Source: Atherinomorus stipes
Lineage: Eukaryota > Chordata > Actinopteri > Atheriniformes > Atherinidae
Direction: 5' to 3'
DNA length: 64,000 nt
Assembly: GCA_023101725.1 (NCBI GenBank)
Contig: JALJCO010007928.1
Span: forward strand, 1,054,001-1,118,000
Below the pieces are notes generated by a model that was not told the DNA's origin, did no database searches, and worked only from the letters and a program-made list of their open reading frames with translations. Shown one piece after another: positions 47,216 through 58,900 of the stretch. Each line of letters opens with the position of its first letter. The first letter of the stretch is position 1. Both the position numbers and the translations under genes were made by a program.

Positions 47216-48180
47216 GGGTGAATTCCAATTCCTGTGTTAACCCTCAATCTCAAAAATGCGCACTCCGGCAAAGTGCAAGTGCTGTCCCGATTCTGAGAAA
47301 GTTAAGTTGAGGGGCCAGTTTGATGGCTGAATCCCCCTCAATTTTGAGGTTCTCCGACACCACCCTTGTGAGTAAGGACTACCCAGAATGCAAGCGGCAA
47401 AGAAGGCGAGCTACAAATCAAAAGTATTTTCTTTGTTAATGGAGATATGAATATTATGAAAACCATTGTATTATCTTAGTTTAGGCCCATGTTATGGATC
47501 AGTTGCCTCATTGTTGCATAATATTTATTTTTATTTTATGATCTTTTGTCAATAGCTGCCAATGCGGTCAAGCCATGTTGCTATCATTTAAGTTAGTTAA
47601 CGTTACAAAAAGGTCATTTTTCTCGGCGCTAATGTCGTTTTATCAAGATAACAGCCTGTATAATGTGCTTGTGCCGATAACAGTATAAGACGACCGGGCT
47701 GATGTCATCTCCCGTAGTCGCAGAGTTATGGAACAATAGTTCTGTTTCATTCCTTCTGTAAACAAAACTCCTCGCACTCTTTGCAGGTCAAGTCCTAATG
47801 ACAATTATCAATCAGGTGATGTGCATGCCAGCTGACTGGCAGTCGTCCAGGAATTCACAGAACCACAGTTACCCGCGTAATTTTCGTTATAGTTGGTGTT
47901 TACCTTTCAATAAGCCGTGGTATACGGTGACAGCTGAATATGTCCATGGTTAGGCAGGGTTAACAGTACAAATAAATGTAAATAAAGTAAATTCTTCTTC
48001 TTCTGAATTGACAGACTTAACACCGCTTTAGCGTAATGCTGCCTCCCACAGTTTGAAGACGTATCTGCATTTAAGGGTGTCCCATTTCCAAGTCACAAAA
48101 TAGCCCTTAACACTTGGTTTTTAGGGCTACTAATACTGAGGGTTGAGACTGAGGGTTAAGATAGGAATTGGAATTGGCCC
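47216..48180. mobile_element. 965-bp inverted-repeat element related to the GGGCC-AATTCC family
   Basis: The left end GGGTGAATTCCAATTCCTGT and inverted right end GGGCCAATTCCAATTCCTAT match and continue through a shared TTAACCCTCA.TCTCA block, giving ~38-bp termini. ACTAT and TCTAT flank the ends. The termini resemble those at 12106 and 23096 but the body differs. No transposase frame is seen. Confidence 0.7.
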
Positions 48181-49039
48181 TCTATCTGATTTAACAAAGA
48201 AAGGCAAGATGGCATTGAGTGGCACAAGGATGACAAATTAGTTGCATAGGGGGCACCAAAGTGTGAAAATCTGCAAAGTCAACTTCTCCAAGCAAACCCT
48301 TAAAGAAAACATCTCTGTTCAATGAATTAGTTATTTTCATTAAAATAATTCCATGGCTTTGGTGTGGCTTTGCACCTCTACCCTGTTTCAGTTTGTGCCA
48401 GTCTGCGAAAATGAAAATATTTTGTCAGACATTAGATTGATTAAAGAAGAAACAGTGAAAAAATTAACATTTCTGACCCCCCTTTTTTTAACCACTAAAG
48501 TTTATCTAAAAACAGACCCTGAATCATTTTCTATCAACACTATCTTCATCATGATGCTGAAATGTTTCCACAGCATCTGCATCATTGAACTTTAAAGGCA
48601 CACTTCTGCCATTTACTGACATTTTATGCATTTCTGGATTTTTACATCAAATTGCCTCCAGTTTAAACACATCGGCTTACTGCTGTTATGACGCCATTAT
48701 GACATGCAGCATCTTTTGTCTTTTCAAGATCATGGACCTGAACTGCTATTGTTATAAATCTCACTGATAATCATTGTGAAATTGTATGTAAATTCATGGA
48801 TTCCACTACAATTTTCAGCCAGGAACATTGGCTGAACAGTTGCAGTCATGCAGTCTGCTGTCATGCAACTGTTGCAGGCATTTATTCCGCAGCATCATCT
48901 CAATTATTTCATGCGCTGTCATTCAGCTTTGCAAACGTCATGAGCCAAGTTGCATGACAGCAGCTCTCGAAGTATAGAGTAGGACACAGAGCAGGTGTCT
49001 GTCATGCAGAAGTTGTGGAGATCGATTCCAGGTTTCTCC
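48181..49039. other. Unannotated sequence with an inverted repeat
   Basis: No gene is recognised. TTAAAGGCACACTTCTG at 48593 looks like a lone T2-type end without a partner. A perfect 16-bp inverted repeat is annotated separately at 48855-48963. Confidence 0.45.
48855..48963. repeat. Perfect 16-bp inverted repeat, 77-bp spacer
   Basis: CTGCTGTCATGCAACT (48855-48870) is the exact reverse complement of AGTTGCATGACAGCAG (48948-48963). It may be a very small MITE or a chance cruciform. No target duplication was seen. Confidence 0.75.
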
Positions 49040-50140
49040 AGGCAGCATAAAGCCAAAAAACCTAAAAGGATTTAGGCTCCGTCAAAATGAGAAAAACTGT
49101 GGATTGCATGTATAAAATGAGTGGATGTTGAAAACGTAATATAGTCCGTATTTTTGTGCACAAACGACCTAATATGGGTGTGATTTTTTTGGAGGACTTG
49201 TTGATTTTACGTTGCACAGTTTTACGTGTCATCAGCACGTAATTTGAAGCTGAAAAATTCGTGTCTGGGGACACGAAAAGCATCCCCATTGACTTAACAT
49301 TGCGCAGCTTTACGTGTCGGTGACACGTAATTTGAAGCAGTTACGTGTCGGGGACACGTATGTGAGTAAAACCGTTCGTGCTCATTTCACGTATTTTTGT
49401 GAGATCAGGTTGTTTTTTTAACCTGTTTGCTTCAGCCTCATCCTGCTTTGTTTTTGTCTGCTAAATTTAAGAAGTAAAGCAAGGAAGATGCTATTGCAGT
49501 ATACACATAGTCATCGAGCAAGCAACTCCGGAGCTAATATTAACAGCGAAGAATCCTTAAGTTGACATTGTAATGAGATGTAAATATTTATTTTTTGGGA
49601 CCCATCAAAACTGATAAAACAATTATTTATATGCTATAAAAATTTGGGGCGTAAAATTATTACTTTAAAAGGGAGTTGAGGCAAGATTAAGAAATGAGAC
49701 TCGCAACTGCCGCGAATAGCGCTGCAGGTATCTGCAGCCACCATCCAAGCTGTCACGGGAGCGTGCACAAACTGAAGCTATAACGTTGTTTACTACGCTG
49801 ATAAAGTCAGCATAAAGTCAGATAAAGTAAGACACTTTTTAGTGTCTTTCAGTTCATCTGGATCGTTTGCTGACGGCATTAGAATCCATAACTATCCCTT
49901 GCAGTGTTTGAATTCACCACGACCATGTCCTTCCTGGATCAAACCTGTCAGGGACGCGGATGCAGCGTCATTTGACGTCACATCCGCAGGAAATTAGGCC
50001 ACCGAATCGCAGCGCATTAGGCAGCACATAGCCTGTTCAAGGCAACGGAGAAAGACGTGGGTGGGCACGTTCTTTTTGTTGTTTAACGCTTCATCACCCA
50101 TTAGTATTAAAAAACTGGACATGCTTGTTTATTCTTTTGC
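49040..50140. repeat. CpG-rich dispersed repeat with ACGTGTC palindromes
   Basis: Between 49190 and 49385 the word ACGTGTC or its complement GACACGTA recurs, including TACGTGTCGGGGACACGTA (49343-49361), an 8-bp hairpin stem with a 3-base loop. Farther right, 49956-49987 folds as GCGGATG..CATCCGC with an inner CGTCA/TGACG pair. CpG content is high compared with flanks. The texture resembles a large teleost interspersed repeat I have seen but cannot name. No coding remnant. Confidence 0.45.
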
Positions 50141-50261
50141 AATTCCTGCCTCTGTCCCTTTAATTCTGCACCCCTCCAGATGTTCTGTGGTTGTATTATT
50201 TTTAAAGAGATCATTGTTTTGATGAAAATGTAGCTATTACCTTTAACATCTCTCTAGATGT

Positions 50262-50283
50262 ATATACATATATATATATACTG

Positions 50284-50380
<97 letters not shown>
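50262..50380. repeat. Compound (TA)n(TG)n microsatellite
   Basis: A long TA tract interrupted once by CTGTATG ends at about 50341 and passes through ATGGG into a GT tract (50345-50379). Assembly length is likely unreliable here. Confidence 0.9.
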
Positions 50381-50381
<1 letters not shown>

Positions 50382-52619
50382 GGAGGCAATTTTTTTATAG
50401 GGTTTTCAAACTTACACAGACATTAATGTCATTGCATAAAATAACGACAGCAACCAGGTGAAAAAAGAGGTATACTTACTGATATATCACAAAGTTACTT
50501 TTACATGTACTGCAAAGGGTCATACATATTCTGGTTTCCAAGATAAGCTATATTCTCTTAATTTCTTCCATATTTTGTCACACTTATGAAATTGAAATCT
50601 TTTACGAAGGGTCATCCGTTCCATGAAAAAGATTTTTTATAATAAATTCTGCCAATCATCCACATTGGGGGTACTGAATGCAGCCATGTTTTAGTGATTG
50701 ATTCATGCGCAGCCAAACTCAAGATGCCAAATAAAAACCTGGTCTCTAAATCTGTGTCTGTGGAATACAGCCAGACGAATAATAATTCATCCCAATTTGA
50801 GGTTATTTCATATTTAACATTTCTTTTATTTCAGTCTCAATGAGATTCCAAAAGGGTTGCACTGTGTTAGTGGGAAAGACCAAAACAGATGATACTGTTT
50901 TACTACTTGTGCACTACAGTTTCTCCAACAGCTGGGGGGCCCAATCAGTGTGAATTTTGAGCTGGAGTGATACAATTCCACTTGGGGTGTTTGAACTCGA
51001 ATTTGAACATGTAATTTTCTACTTGAAAGCACAATGTTTTAGCCAAATATAATTTATTGTTAAATTATTTGCAGGTAAGTTATGCTGGTAAGTTTAATTT
51101 TGGCACCAAACTATATTCATATTTAATATCTGCAGAGACTTTCTCAGAGCTAAGCAGTAAAGGGCACTTCTATCGCTCTTATTCCATCCCAGGTTCAGCC
51201 CTTGTCAGTGTCTGGATTCAGAGCTTTTATACATTAGTCTGGGATTTCTCACGTCTTAAGCCAGGTGAATGCGGCACTATCACAGGTAATAAGTGCAAGC
51301 AGATCTACCCAACTATCCCGACCCAAGAGGATGTCAGGCTCGAATAAACCTGGGATATCTGGATACTCAGGAGGCCGAAAGGAATCTAAATTAGGCGATG
51401 ATCGCTTCTCTGAGGCTGTAAGACACAAAGCTATTAGCTGCCATATTCACCCTTTTTCTCTGTGTGTCGATTCAGAGCCAGGTCTTGAGGGGTTTTAAGA
51501 TCCTATTGAATTTGTGGACAGGTTGTCTTCTTGATGGACACAGAGAGATCTCCCACTAAATAACTCTTTAAATTACTACCCCAGCTCTCATTCAGTTGTC
51601 ATGTTATCATGTGCAGTCTTTTTGATGTTTTGTCTGAAGTGTTGCTTTTCTTTGGAAGGATCAACCCTTTATAGTGAGGTAATTACTTTATACAACAAAG
51701 TGTTGTAGGAATAAGATATTTGTGTAAACAAAGAGAATATTTTTTAAAGGTTTAAATGACTGAAACATATCAATCATACATGAAAGGGGAATCACATTTA
51801 AGAGTCCATATTCACCGTGTCAAAGCCTCCATTTGCATACTCCTAGCGTATTAACATTTAACCTGGATCAACATACGTTTAGTCTTCCGTCATTCTTAAA
51901 GAAGGATTTAAATCTTTCATTTTCCATCATATATTCTCTGTTCCCTTTGATTCATTCTTCTCTTTCTATTGAAGTCTTTTATGACTGAAAATCTGTCCAA
52001 TTTATAATGAAATATAAAGATGTGGAAAAACACAGAAAATCACCTGGAACTAGTCAATGTTCAATTCAAATTGCAATGAAATTAAAAAAACAAAGACAAT
52101 ATCATGTAGAGTCGGGTCAGTCACATGTGAGGTGATATTTTTTTCATAGCAGCTTTTTTTCATCCATATTTACAGTTCTATTCGTTTTAAATTTTCCTCA
52201 TTATTGAAATAATTAGTAGGTCTATTTTTTTTTTTTTTACTTTGATTTATACTTCAAATATGATGCAAGTAGAAAGTGGCCACACAAAATACTGAACCAT
52301 GGTTATTTTGATCCAAAAAAGGAATATATGGACAGACAAAACGGTGAAAAAAAAGGAAAACTGAAAGTTAGACTTGCTATGATGTACTTTTTATCTGTTC
52401 TTTCATTTGAAAGCAATAATTCTTAATAATAATCAAATTTTACACTCGTTACAACAAGTGATTAATCAATTTGTATACAGAGCTCATGTGTCTGTGAAAA
52501 ATTACAGTATATCTTTTGCTTAATGGCAAATGGTTTTATACTGCAAATTTAAACGTTCACATTAACAAGATCTGTAATTTGTACAGAATGATGCCCACTT
52601 TTGACTTTACACTTTTTTC
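50381..52619. other. Unannotated AT-rich sequence
   Basis: No gene or repeat is recognised. The frames at 51057-51347 and 51265-51498 have no domain and no conserved splice context. Confidence 0.45.
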
Positions 52620-52639
52620 CCATTAATTTTACCATTGTG

Positions 52640-52880
52640 AAAAGAAATCACAGTAAAGTACTGTGTATTTTACATAGTTTACCTGTAAAAATTAAAGTTG
52701 CATACTATAAATTTATCCACAGAAATTTGACGTATTTACTACGGTGATGTACAATTTTAAAATTTACAGTTTTTTACTGTCGCTTATTAGCTTTTTTTCT
52801 GTATTTTTTTTTTACAAAGATTTTTACAATTATTTGAGCCACAGGGCAGGTGGCAACTTGCCCTGTGGTAAAATATTAAA
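52640..52880. repeat. TTTACAGT-rich repeat with strong hairpin
   Basis: Words such as TTTACAGTTTTTTACTG, AAATTTACAG and TACTGTG recur, as in a common teleost MITE. Its centre contains a hairpin at 52839-52868: CCACAGGGCAGGT pairs with ACTTGCCCTGTGG with one G-U wobble and a 4-base loop GGCA. Termini were not both located, so boundaries are approximate. Confidence 0.5.
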
Positions 52881-52990
52881 ACTACTGATTGTTAAACTCA
52901 ATAGCAAAGATGATGTCACGGCAGTGAAATCAGCAGTACAATGAAATTAAATCAATTTCCCCTGCTGGAAAGCTGTGGTGCTTTACATTT

Positions 52991-54000
52991 ATGTGGATGT
53001 CTCTTGGTCTCATGATAAATGCTCAAACTCCTGCATCCTAACATGACCAAGCACAACACGGACAAGACCAACCCCTACAATGATGCCACATCATTGTCTG
53101 TACTGGTTTTGTGTCGTGAGAAGAACCAACACAAGTGGTGGTTTCACTGTCATGGTTTCACTGTCATGGCACATCTGGACCACCACAACAGTCAGTCCGG
53201 TTTCTAAGAATATTCATATATCGGGACATGCACATATAAAACAAATTCATCATTACATCTCTTTAAACAGCTGCAGTGTGAATATGATTATCAAAGTATC
53301 CTTCCTTAGATACTCAGTGAACTGTGATAAGATTTGGCTCACACACACATCAGTTTCTCATCAATCACACTACTGTGTCAGAGTTTAAACTCTGTTAAGC
53401 ATTTAACTGATAAGGCCTGACTTTGCAGGACAGACCTGTTTGTGAGAGTGTGACCACAGTTTCTCTGATCTTGTTATCTTCACATCGGTTAAAAACTGGC
53501 TTCATGCTTCCACACTGTGGACGGCATGCTCAAACACATCAGCATCATTATGAGGAGAGAGAAAAGTTACTTGAGTGGACAAACAAAACAACAAAATCAA
53601 AATGAAGGGCTTTTATGGTAAATATGTTCTAAAATGCTTCATTTAAACTATTTTTGAACATATAGATTCCCCATTGTTGGATCGGAAAACAGCTTCCCAC
53701 TGCGGTGCAAGGGGGAGTCGGGCAGGATTAATTTGGATGGAGAGAATTGGAAAATCTGAGGAAAAAAAAGAGAAATAGTGATAGCTTTATTTCTTTTCTT
53801 TTTTTTCAAGAGAGCTGCAACATTTAATAAAGATATGGAACCATTTCCATATGAACGAGGTGCAGGTACAAACACATTTGCACTATACTTCTAGTTTGTG
53901 CAGATGTGACACACCTACACACTTACCCTTACACACACTCCACCTTTGGCACACACATTCACTCCACCTTGCAAACACCCACATGTGCACGTGCGTTAAC
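52991..54000. other. Unannotated sequence
   Basis: A 14-bp direct duplication of GGTTTCACTGTCAT lies at 53140-53167. CA-rich sequence fills 53910-53990. No gene is recognised. Confidence 0.45.
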
Positions 54001-54039
54001 CCTCCACCCTCGACACACACCTTCTACCCCACCCCTTCA

Positions 54040-54545
54040 TTAATACTCTCCTCTCAAAAGCGAAGGAGAAAGCCCTCCAATTATAAGCTACTCCTCAGCA
54101 GACGGGCTCAGCGCTGCATTTATTAGGAGCTCATTTGGCTAAGCAGGGCTAAACACAGCGCATCTTGGAGAGGCAGGCATGGGGGGGCAACACAAGAGGT
54201 GGAAAATGCATCCACTCTGCATGTGTCTGTGAGACATTAAAGGGAACATCCCCGTATTCTGTCCTAATCCAAACTGATTTAAAATGGCATAGGGGGTTTG
54301 AGAAGCAGTGCTGGATTATTTGTTTATGGCAGAGGGGGGTTGCAATGCCTTTGCTTACTTCCCCAGATTTACCGTCTTATACCGTCGTGCAGCACTTAAT
54401 CGCCTCTCTTCCCCCAAACACAACCCATTTACAGTTCAAAGCGGCGGAGCCTGTATCTATCGCCGGCTATATTACGATTAGTATTAATATCATCACCATA
54501 TTCAGAGCTGAGAAGTCTCAGAGGGGAAAGCGGGAAGGATGATCA
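54040..54545. other. Candidate conserved non-coding element
   Basis: Unique, relatively GC-balanced sequence without repeat features, including CCTCCAATTATAAGCTAC, GCATTTATTAGGAGCTCATT and GGCTATATTACGATTAG. A 125-codon plus-strand frame crosses it but lacks a domain. The texture suggests a regulatory element; no comparative data are available. Confidence 0.25.
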
Positions 54546-54560
54546 CGACAGCACTGTTGC

Positions 54561-56900
54561 TCCCAAATATGGCGTCTCGTTCTTTGAAAGCATGACCTTA
54601 GCAAGGCACGTCTCACTTTAATTATAAGTGCAGCTTTGAAGGGTTAGAGGTGTTACTCAGCACTTTCACCAACTGATTTTCTTTTTCACATTAAAAATGA
54701 GACAAAATCTGTTTATTTGCTTTTCTTCTCCACAGGATGTCTTGAAGCTGCAGTAGTATGTTTTTTAAAAGAAAGACTTAATAGCAGGGGTCTGACATCG
54801 AAAACCCTACCAGAAATATATAAAACATCTAACTTTTTTTTTTTTAACTGCAGCAGCATTGGCCTGATTAAAGAATATTGTTGTATTTAATCAGAGTCTT
54901 TTAAGAATCTCTCAGTCTGAGGAGGACTTAAACAGGTCGAGGAATCTTGATCGATCAATCTTCAATCTAAGGTGATAATCCTGATTTTTGGGTAGGAGTT
55001 TCTTTTTTCTTGAGAGTTTTTTAAGAGTTTCTATTTGCATGAGGCACAGTATGCAAGGAGGGCAGGATTCAATCCCCAGACTCCCGGGTGAGAGTCACAC
55101 ACACTTACCAGTCAGCCAAAGGAGATCCCTGTGGCCAAGTATCCAGGGCGCATGATCATTCAGAGGCATAGTGACAGGACCCCACACTGTCACACATATG
55201 GTACATATTAGCATCAACAGTAATAGCTTAACAAATATAGTCATTTCCAGTGCATTTATAAAATTAACAGCAGAAAACAATACACAACATGGAAGTAATT
55301 CCAAATATTCCTGGTGGAAAAGCTCACTCAGAGGAAGCTGTGCAATGTGAGCATAACTCTTATTGTTCTGTGTTGGGTTTAAATCTGATCAGCTCTTGTG
55401 ATTGAAATTTGGAACAGTATATGAAAAACATATTTTCTTGTTTTTAAAATGGCTTCTCTCGGTATTTATGGCACAAAAACGAGAAAACTCTTCCCCATTC
55501 ATTTTTGGACTTGAATTTTCAAAAGATGCTGTAACATCACTGTCATATAGTGAAAAAAAAAGAAATGAGCTACTGATGACTAGTACTTTGTTTTATGTTT
55601 GAAATTCCATGAACATCCAGAGGAATGGTGCAAAATTCAGTTGTGTTATTTAGGGCCAGAAGCTGTTTAACAACTTGACCAGTTTAACCCAACTCAGAGC
55701 GCGACTGCATCTAAAAGAGGGATCCGATGCTGACGGATTGTCCATGGACAGACAAGATAGACAAAGTGCTTGAAAATAAAATTGCCAGTCAAGTGTTTGT
55801 TTGGTGTGTGGTTTGAGTTCTCAGAATATTTATTGTGCATTCTCTCATACTGTAATAATACATTTTATCTGTAAAGCTATTCACAAAAACTCAAAGACAC
55901 TTTACAGGTTAAAAAGATCACTTCAACCAAAAATACAAAACCATCAGCCATAATAGCAGCTCACAGTCTTACTGTGTTCTGCCGATCCAAACGGAGGCAG
56001 ACTTTGAGGAAGAGAGGCGCAGAGGGGAGATGAGTCAGTCCCTTTACACATATGATATAGAGGTGTAAATTAATGAAAGAAAAAGAGTTCCTGTATTGTG
56101 TTATTTAGTTTGACTAAAGCAGCTCAGACATTTTATGATTAACATAAGTAGCTAATCAGTCAACCACATAGTAGCAGCGCACTGCATGTAAACATGTATG
56201 GTAGCAGCAACTTATTGAAGTTCAAACTGACCATCAGAATGGAGGAAAAATTTGACAATTTAATTTACTTTGACCATGGCATGCTTGTCGGAGTCAGGGC
56301 CACAGCTGTAGAAGATTATGCCAGCTGCCACTTCTGTTAGCAAAGAACAGGAAACTGAGGCTACAATTCACAGTGGTTCATGAAAAGCAACAATAGAAGA
56401 TGTAAAAATTTTGCCTGGTCTGATGAGTCTCTCATTTGGCTGCATTTAGATGGTAGGATCAGAATTTGACGTACACACGAAAACATGGCTCCATCCTGCC
56501 TTTTATCAACCATAAATGGTCAATGCAAAGTACCTTAAGGATATTTCTACATATGAATAACCAGCTGATCTGTGACATTTAAAACTTAATTGTTGCTTGG
56601 TCTGGCTAGTGATCCCTGAAAACGTGTTCCCTCCAAATTCGCCCATTTTTAGGTCTTCCAGCAGTGCCAGTGCATCCAACAGCATTGCACACGAATGTCG
56701 CCACAGTGTTTAAATGTTTACATAAATCAGTCTGACTGAACCCTGCTGTTTTAAATCCTTATTAAAAAGCCAATTTATGATTAAAATTTCATATAAAGGG
56801 AAATTAAATGTTTGAGAGCATGACGCAAGGAGATCAGGCGGGGTTTGATCCCCATACTCAGTCATGTGCAATAACCAGCCAGCGAAAAAAAGTCCGCAGC
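54561..56900. other. Unannotated sequence with two tRNA-like patches
   Basis: Two places share GCAAGGAG followed by a B-box-like word: GGATTCAATCCCC (55067-55079) and GGGTTTGATCCCC (56840-56852), each followed by A.ACTC. They may be old SINE fragments. Otherwise no gene or repeat is recognised. Confidence 0.4.
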
Positions 56901-56904
56901 CGCA

Positions 56905-57647
56905 GTTTGAGTGGCAATTGAAATAGACGAGTTTCTTAATAGAGTGAATTTAAACTATGCTGGACACTTGTAACATTTTTGACTGCATTAATCAAAGAGG
57001 AGAGAACTTTACTAAACAGAGAATCAGTTTTCATTGGTTTCCTGAAGAAACACCAGCATTCAACCTGGATTTGTGTAGTTGGCCGCATAAACTAGAAGCT
57101 GCCGCCATGGCACAGGCTCTGCAGTGTACGTTACGTCACAGGTTGGCCGTCTGATGATCACAAGACGTCGGCTCTATCCCTTCTGTGAAAATAAAGGGGA
57201 GGTTGACAAAAAACGGCTTGAGTAGGAGGCAGCAGCAAGCCGATCACCAGGAAACTAATGTAAATGCTGTTGCCCACCATGTTTACTGCATTTGAAAACA
57301 CAACTGAATCCCTTGTCGACAAATGTCACCCTTTAAAAAGTGAAACATACACCCACAGCCACTGGAGGTTTCCCATTAACACAGTTTGGTGTACATTTTT
57401 AAAGGGATGCATTTTAGAAAAGAAATATACACTGCAAACCAGTCCCATGGCAACAGATTCTAGTTCACACAACCAACTGCACAAATCCAGCCCGATTGCT
57501 GGTGTTTCTTTATGTAACCCGGGGAAAATTGATTCTCTATTTACTAAGGTTCTCCCCTCATCAATTAATGCAAATAAAAATGCTACAAGTGTCCAGCATA
57601 TTTTGAATTCACTCAATAAAGAAAATCGATAGGTCTATTTCAATGGT
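56905..57647. mobile_element. Foldback element with ~220-bp inverted arms
   Basis: The left arm (56905-57129) and the inverted right arm (57428-57647) share TGAAATAGAC, ATGCTGGACACTTGTA, GAGAATCA, GAAACACCAGCA, CTGGATTTGTG and GCAGTGTA in the same order. About 300 bp separates the arms. Plus- and minus-strand frames across the arms (65, 122 and 96 codons) are mirror translations of each other and not genes. No target duplication was identified and no superfamily is assigned. Confidence 0.75.
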
Positions 57648-57714
57648 TGCCAAGTGCAGTTACAGTATGAGCATGTGTGCATGACGCATAAATTACAAAA
57701 AGAGTACTTATTAA

Positions 57715-58105
57715 TCTTAAGTCTTGAAAGATCTTGTGTCCTTCCTAAAAAGACAAACACACTAACTTTTCTGCACAAAAAATGCTAATGCACAAAAGCT
57801 GACCATTGCAGTTGTATTTTATACCACAGTGTTCATTTGAAAGAGTTATTTTTCAACTCAAGTCAGACTTGAAAAGTTGAGTTAATTAATTAATTAACTT
57901 TATTTTATAGGTCCATTAGATGGACGCGAGTTAAATGCAAAATGTTGGTGCATACTTTAAATAAAGAGTGAGTGCAAGCAAAGCCAGTTATACTATATTT
58001 CTAACATCAATGAGAATCGATAAGAGAACCGGTAAGGAACCGAATAGATAAGTGATATCGTGGAACCAGAACTGCTTAATTCTTAACAATTCCCATCCCA
58101 ACACA
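57715..58105. repeat. Dispersed repeat, copy 2 (pairs with 38640-39112)
   Basis: Collinear with 38755-39112 (see shared words there), and ending AACAATTCCCATCCCAACA, an inverted TGGGATGGGAATTG-type hAT terminus. Relative to copy 1 it carries an extra TTAATTAATTAATTAACTTT segment (57880-57950). Confidence 0.55.
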
Positions 58106-58539
58106 CAGAAGGAGAGTGATGCTGTAATAGTTATGGCAACTGACCATCACATAGGAAACATCTGTTTGTTAATACATCAAGGTTCAAAATGTGGAATATC
58201 AACTTCTTCAACAACTATAATTCATTATTCATGAGTTCATGATTCAATAACCTACTGTATTCTCACTTCAAAACTGAGTCTTGAAAAATGTTATTTCATT
58301 TCTACGAGTAACTTCATACTTAATGAGATTAGAATAATCTGGATCAGTACAAGCGGGAATTTTAAACTAGATAATAAAGAAAAAACAGGAAAAGGAGAAA
58401 AAAAGCAAACAAACACCTGGAGGAGCTGAAGAAACAGACAAATTAATAAAGCAAAGATTCATTTTTAGAAGAAGGCAGACATTTTTAGAGAGACACAGAG
58501 TTAGATAGAGCACATAAAAAAGGGAGAGAGGATAATAAT

Positions 58540-58900
58540 TACCCTCCCACTGTGACACTCTGGTTTTAAAAGTGTGTTTTTACGTTTTTGCGTCGCCATG
58601 CTGCACAGCAGGCGTCTCTGGCGTGGTGCCAATCTCCATCTCTCCTCAACAGGCCCAATAACTACCCAGCTATCTGCACCTGCTCCAATTATTATCCTAT
58701 TAGCAACAAATACCGCACAATTACTGCTAGAAACCCTCACACCCAGGCCGCCGCAGGCTGTAAAAACCCAGGGTGAGAGAAATTAGCAGGGAGCAGCAAC
58801 AGCAACGATCAGACAGCAATTAATCAGCAGAGACTCATCTCAGTGTGGAGAATATGGACAGAGCTCCTGCATCTTTAGCTGTGATGGAGAGGGCTGATGA
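58540..58900. other. Candidate conserved non-coding element
   Basis: A unique stretch with dense TAAT/ATTA and CAATTA words (CCAATTATTATCCTATTAGC, GCAATTAATCAGCAG) between GC-rich patches (CAGGCCGCCGCAGGC). No repeat signature. The small frames here (62-79 codons) lack domains. Enhancer function is a guess from texture. Confidence 0.3.

Noticed and set aside
48593..48620. Possible fifth TTAA-type MITE end
   Set aside because: No inverted partner with TTAA was found nearby.
57264..57632. 122-codon plus-strand frame and 96-codon minus-strand frame
   Set aside because: They are translations of the arms of a foldback element, with mirrored peptides on the two strands.
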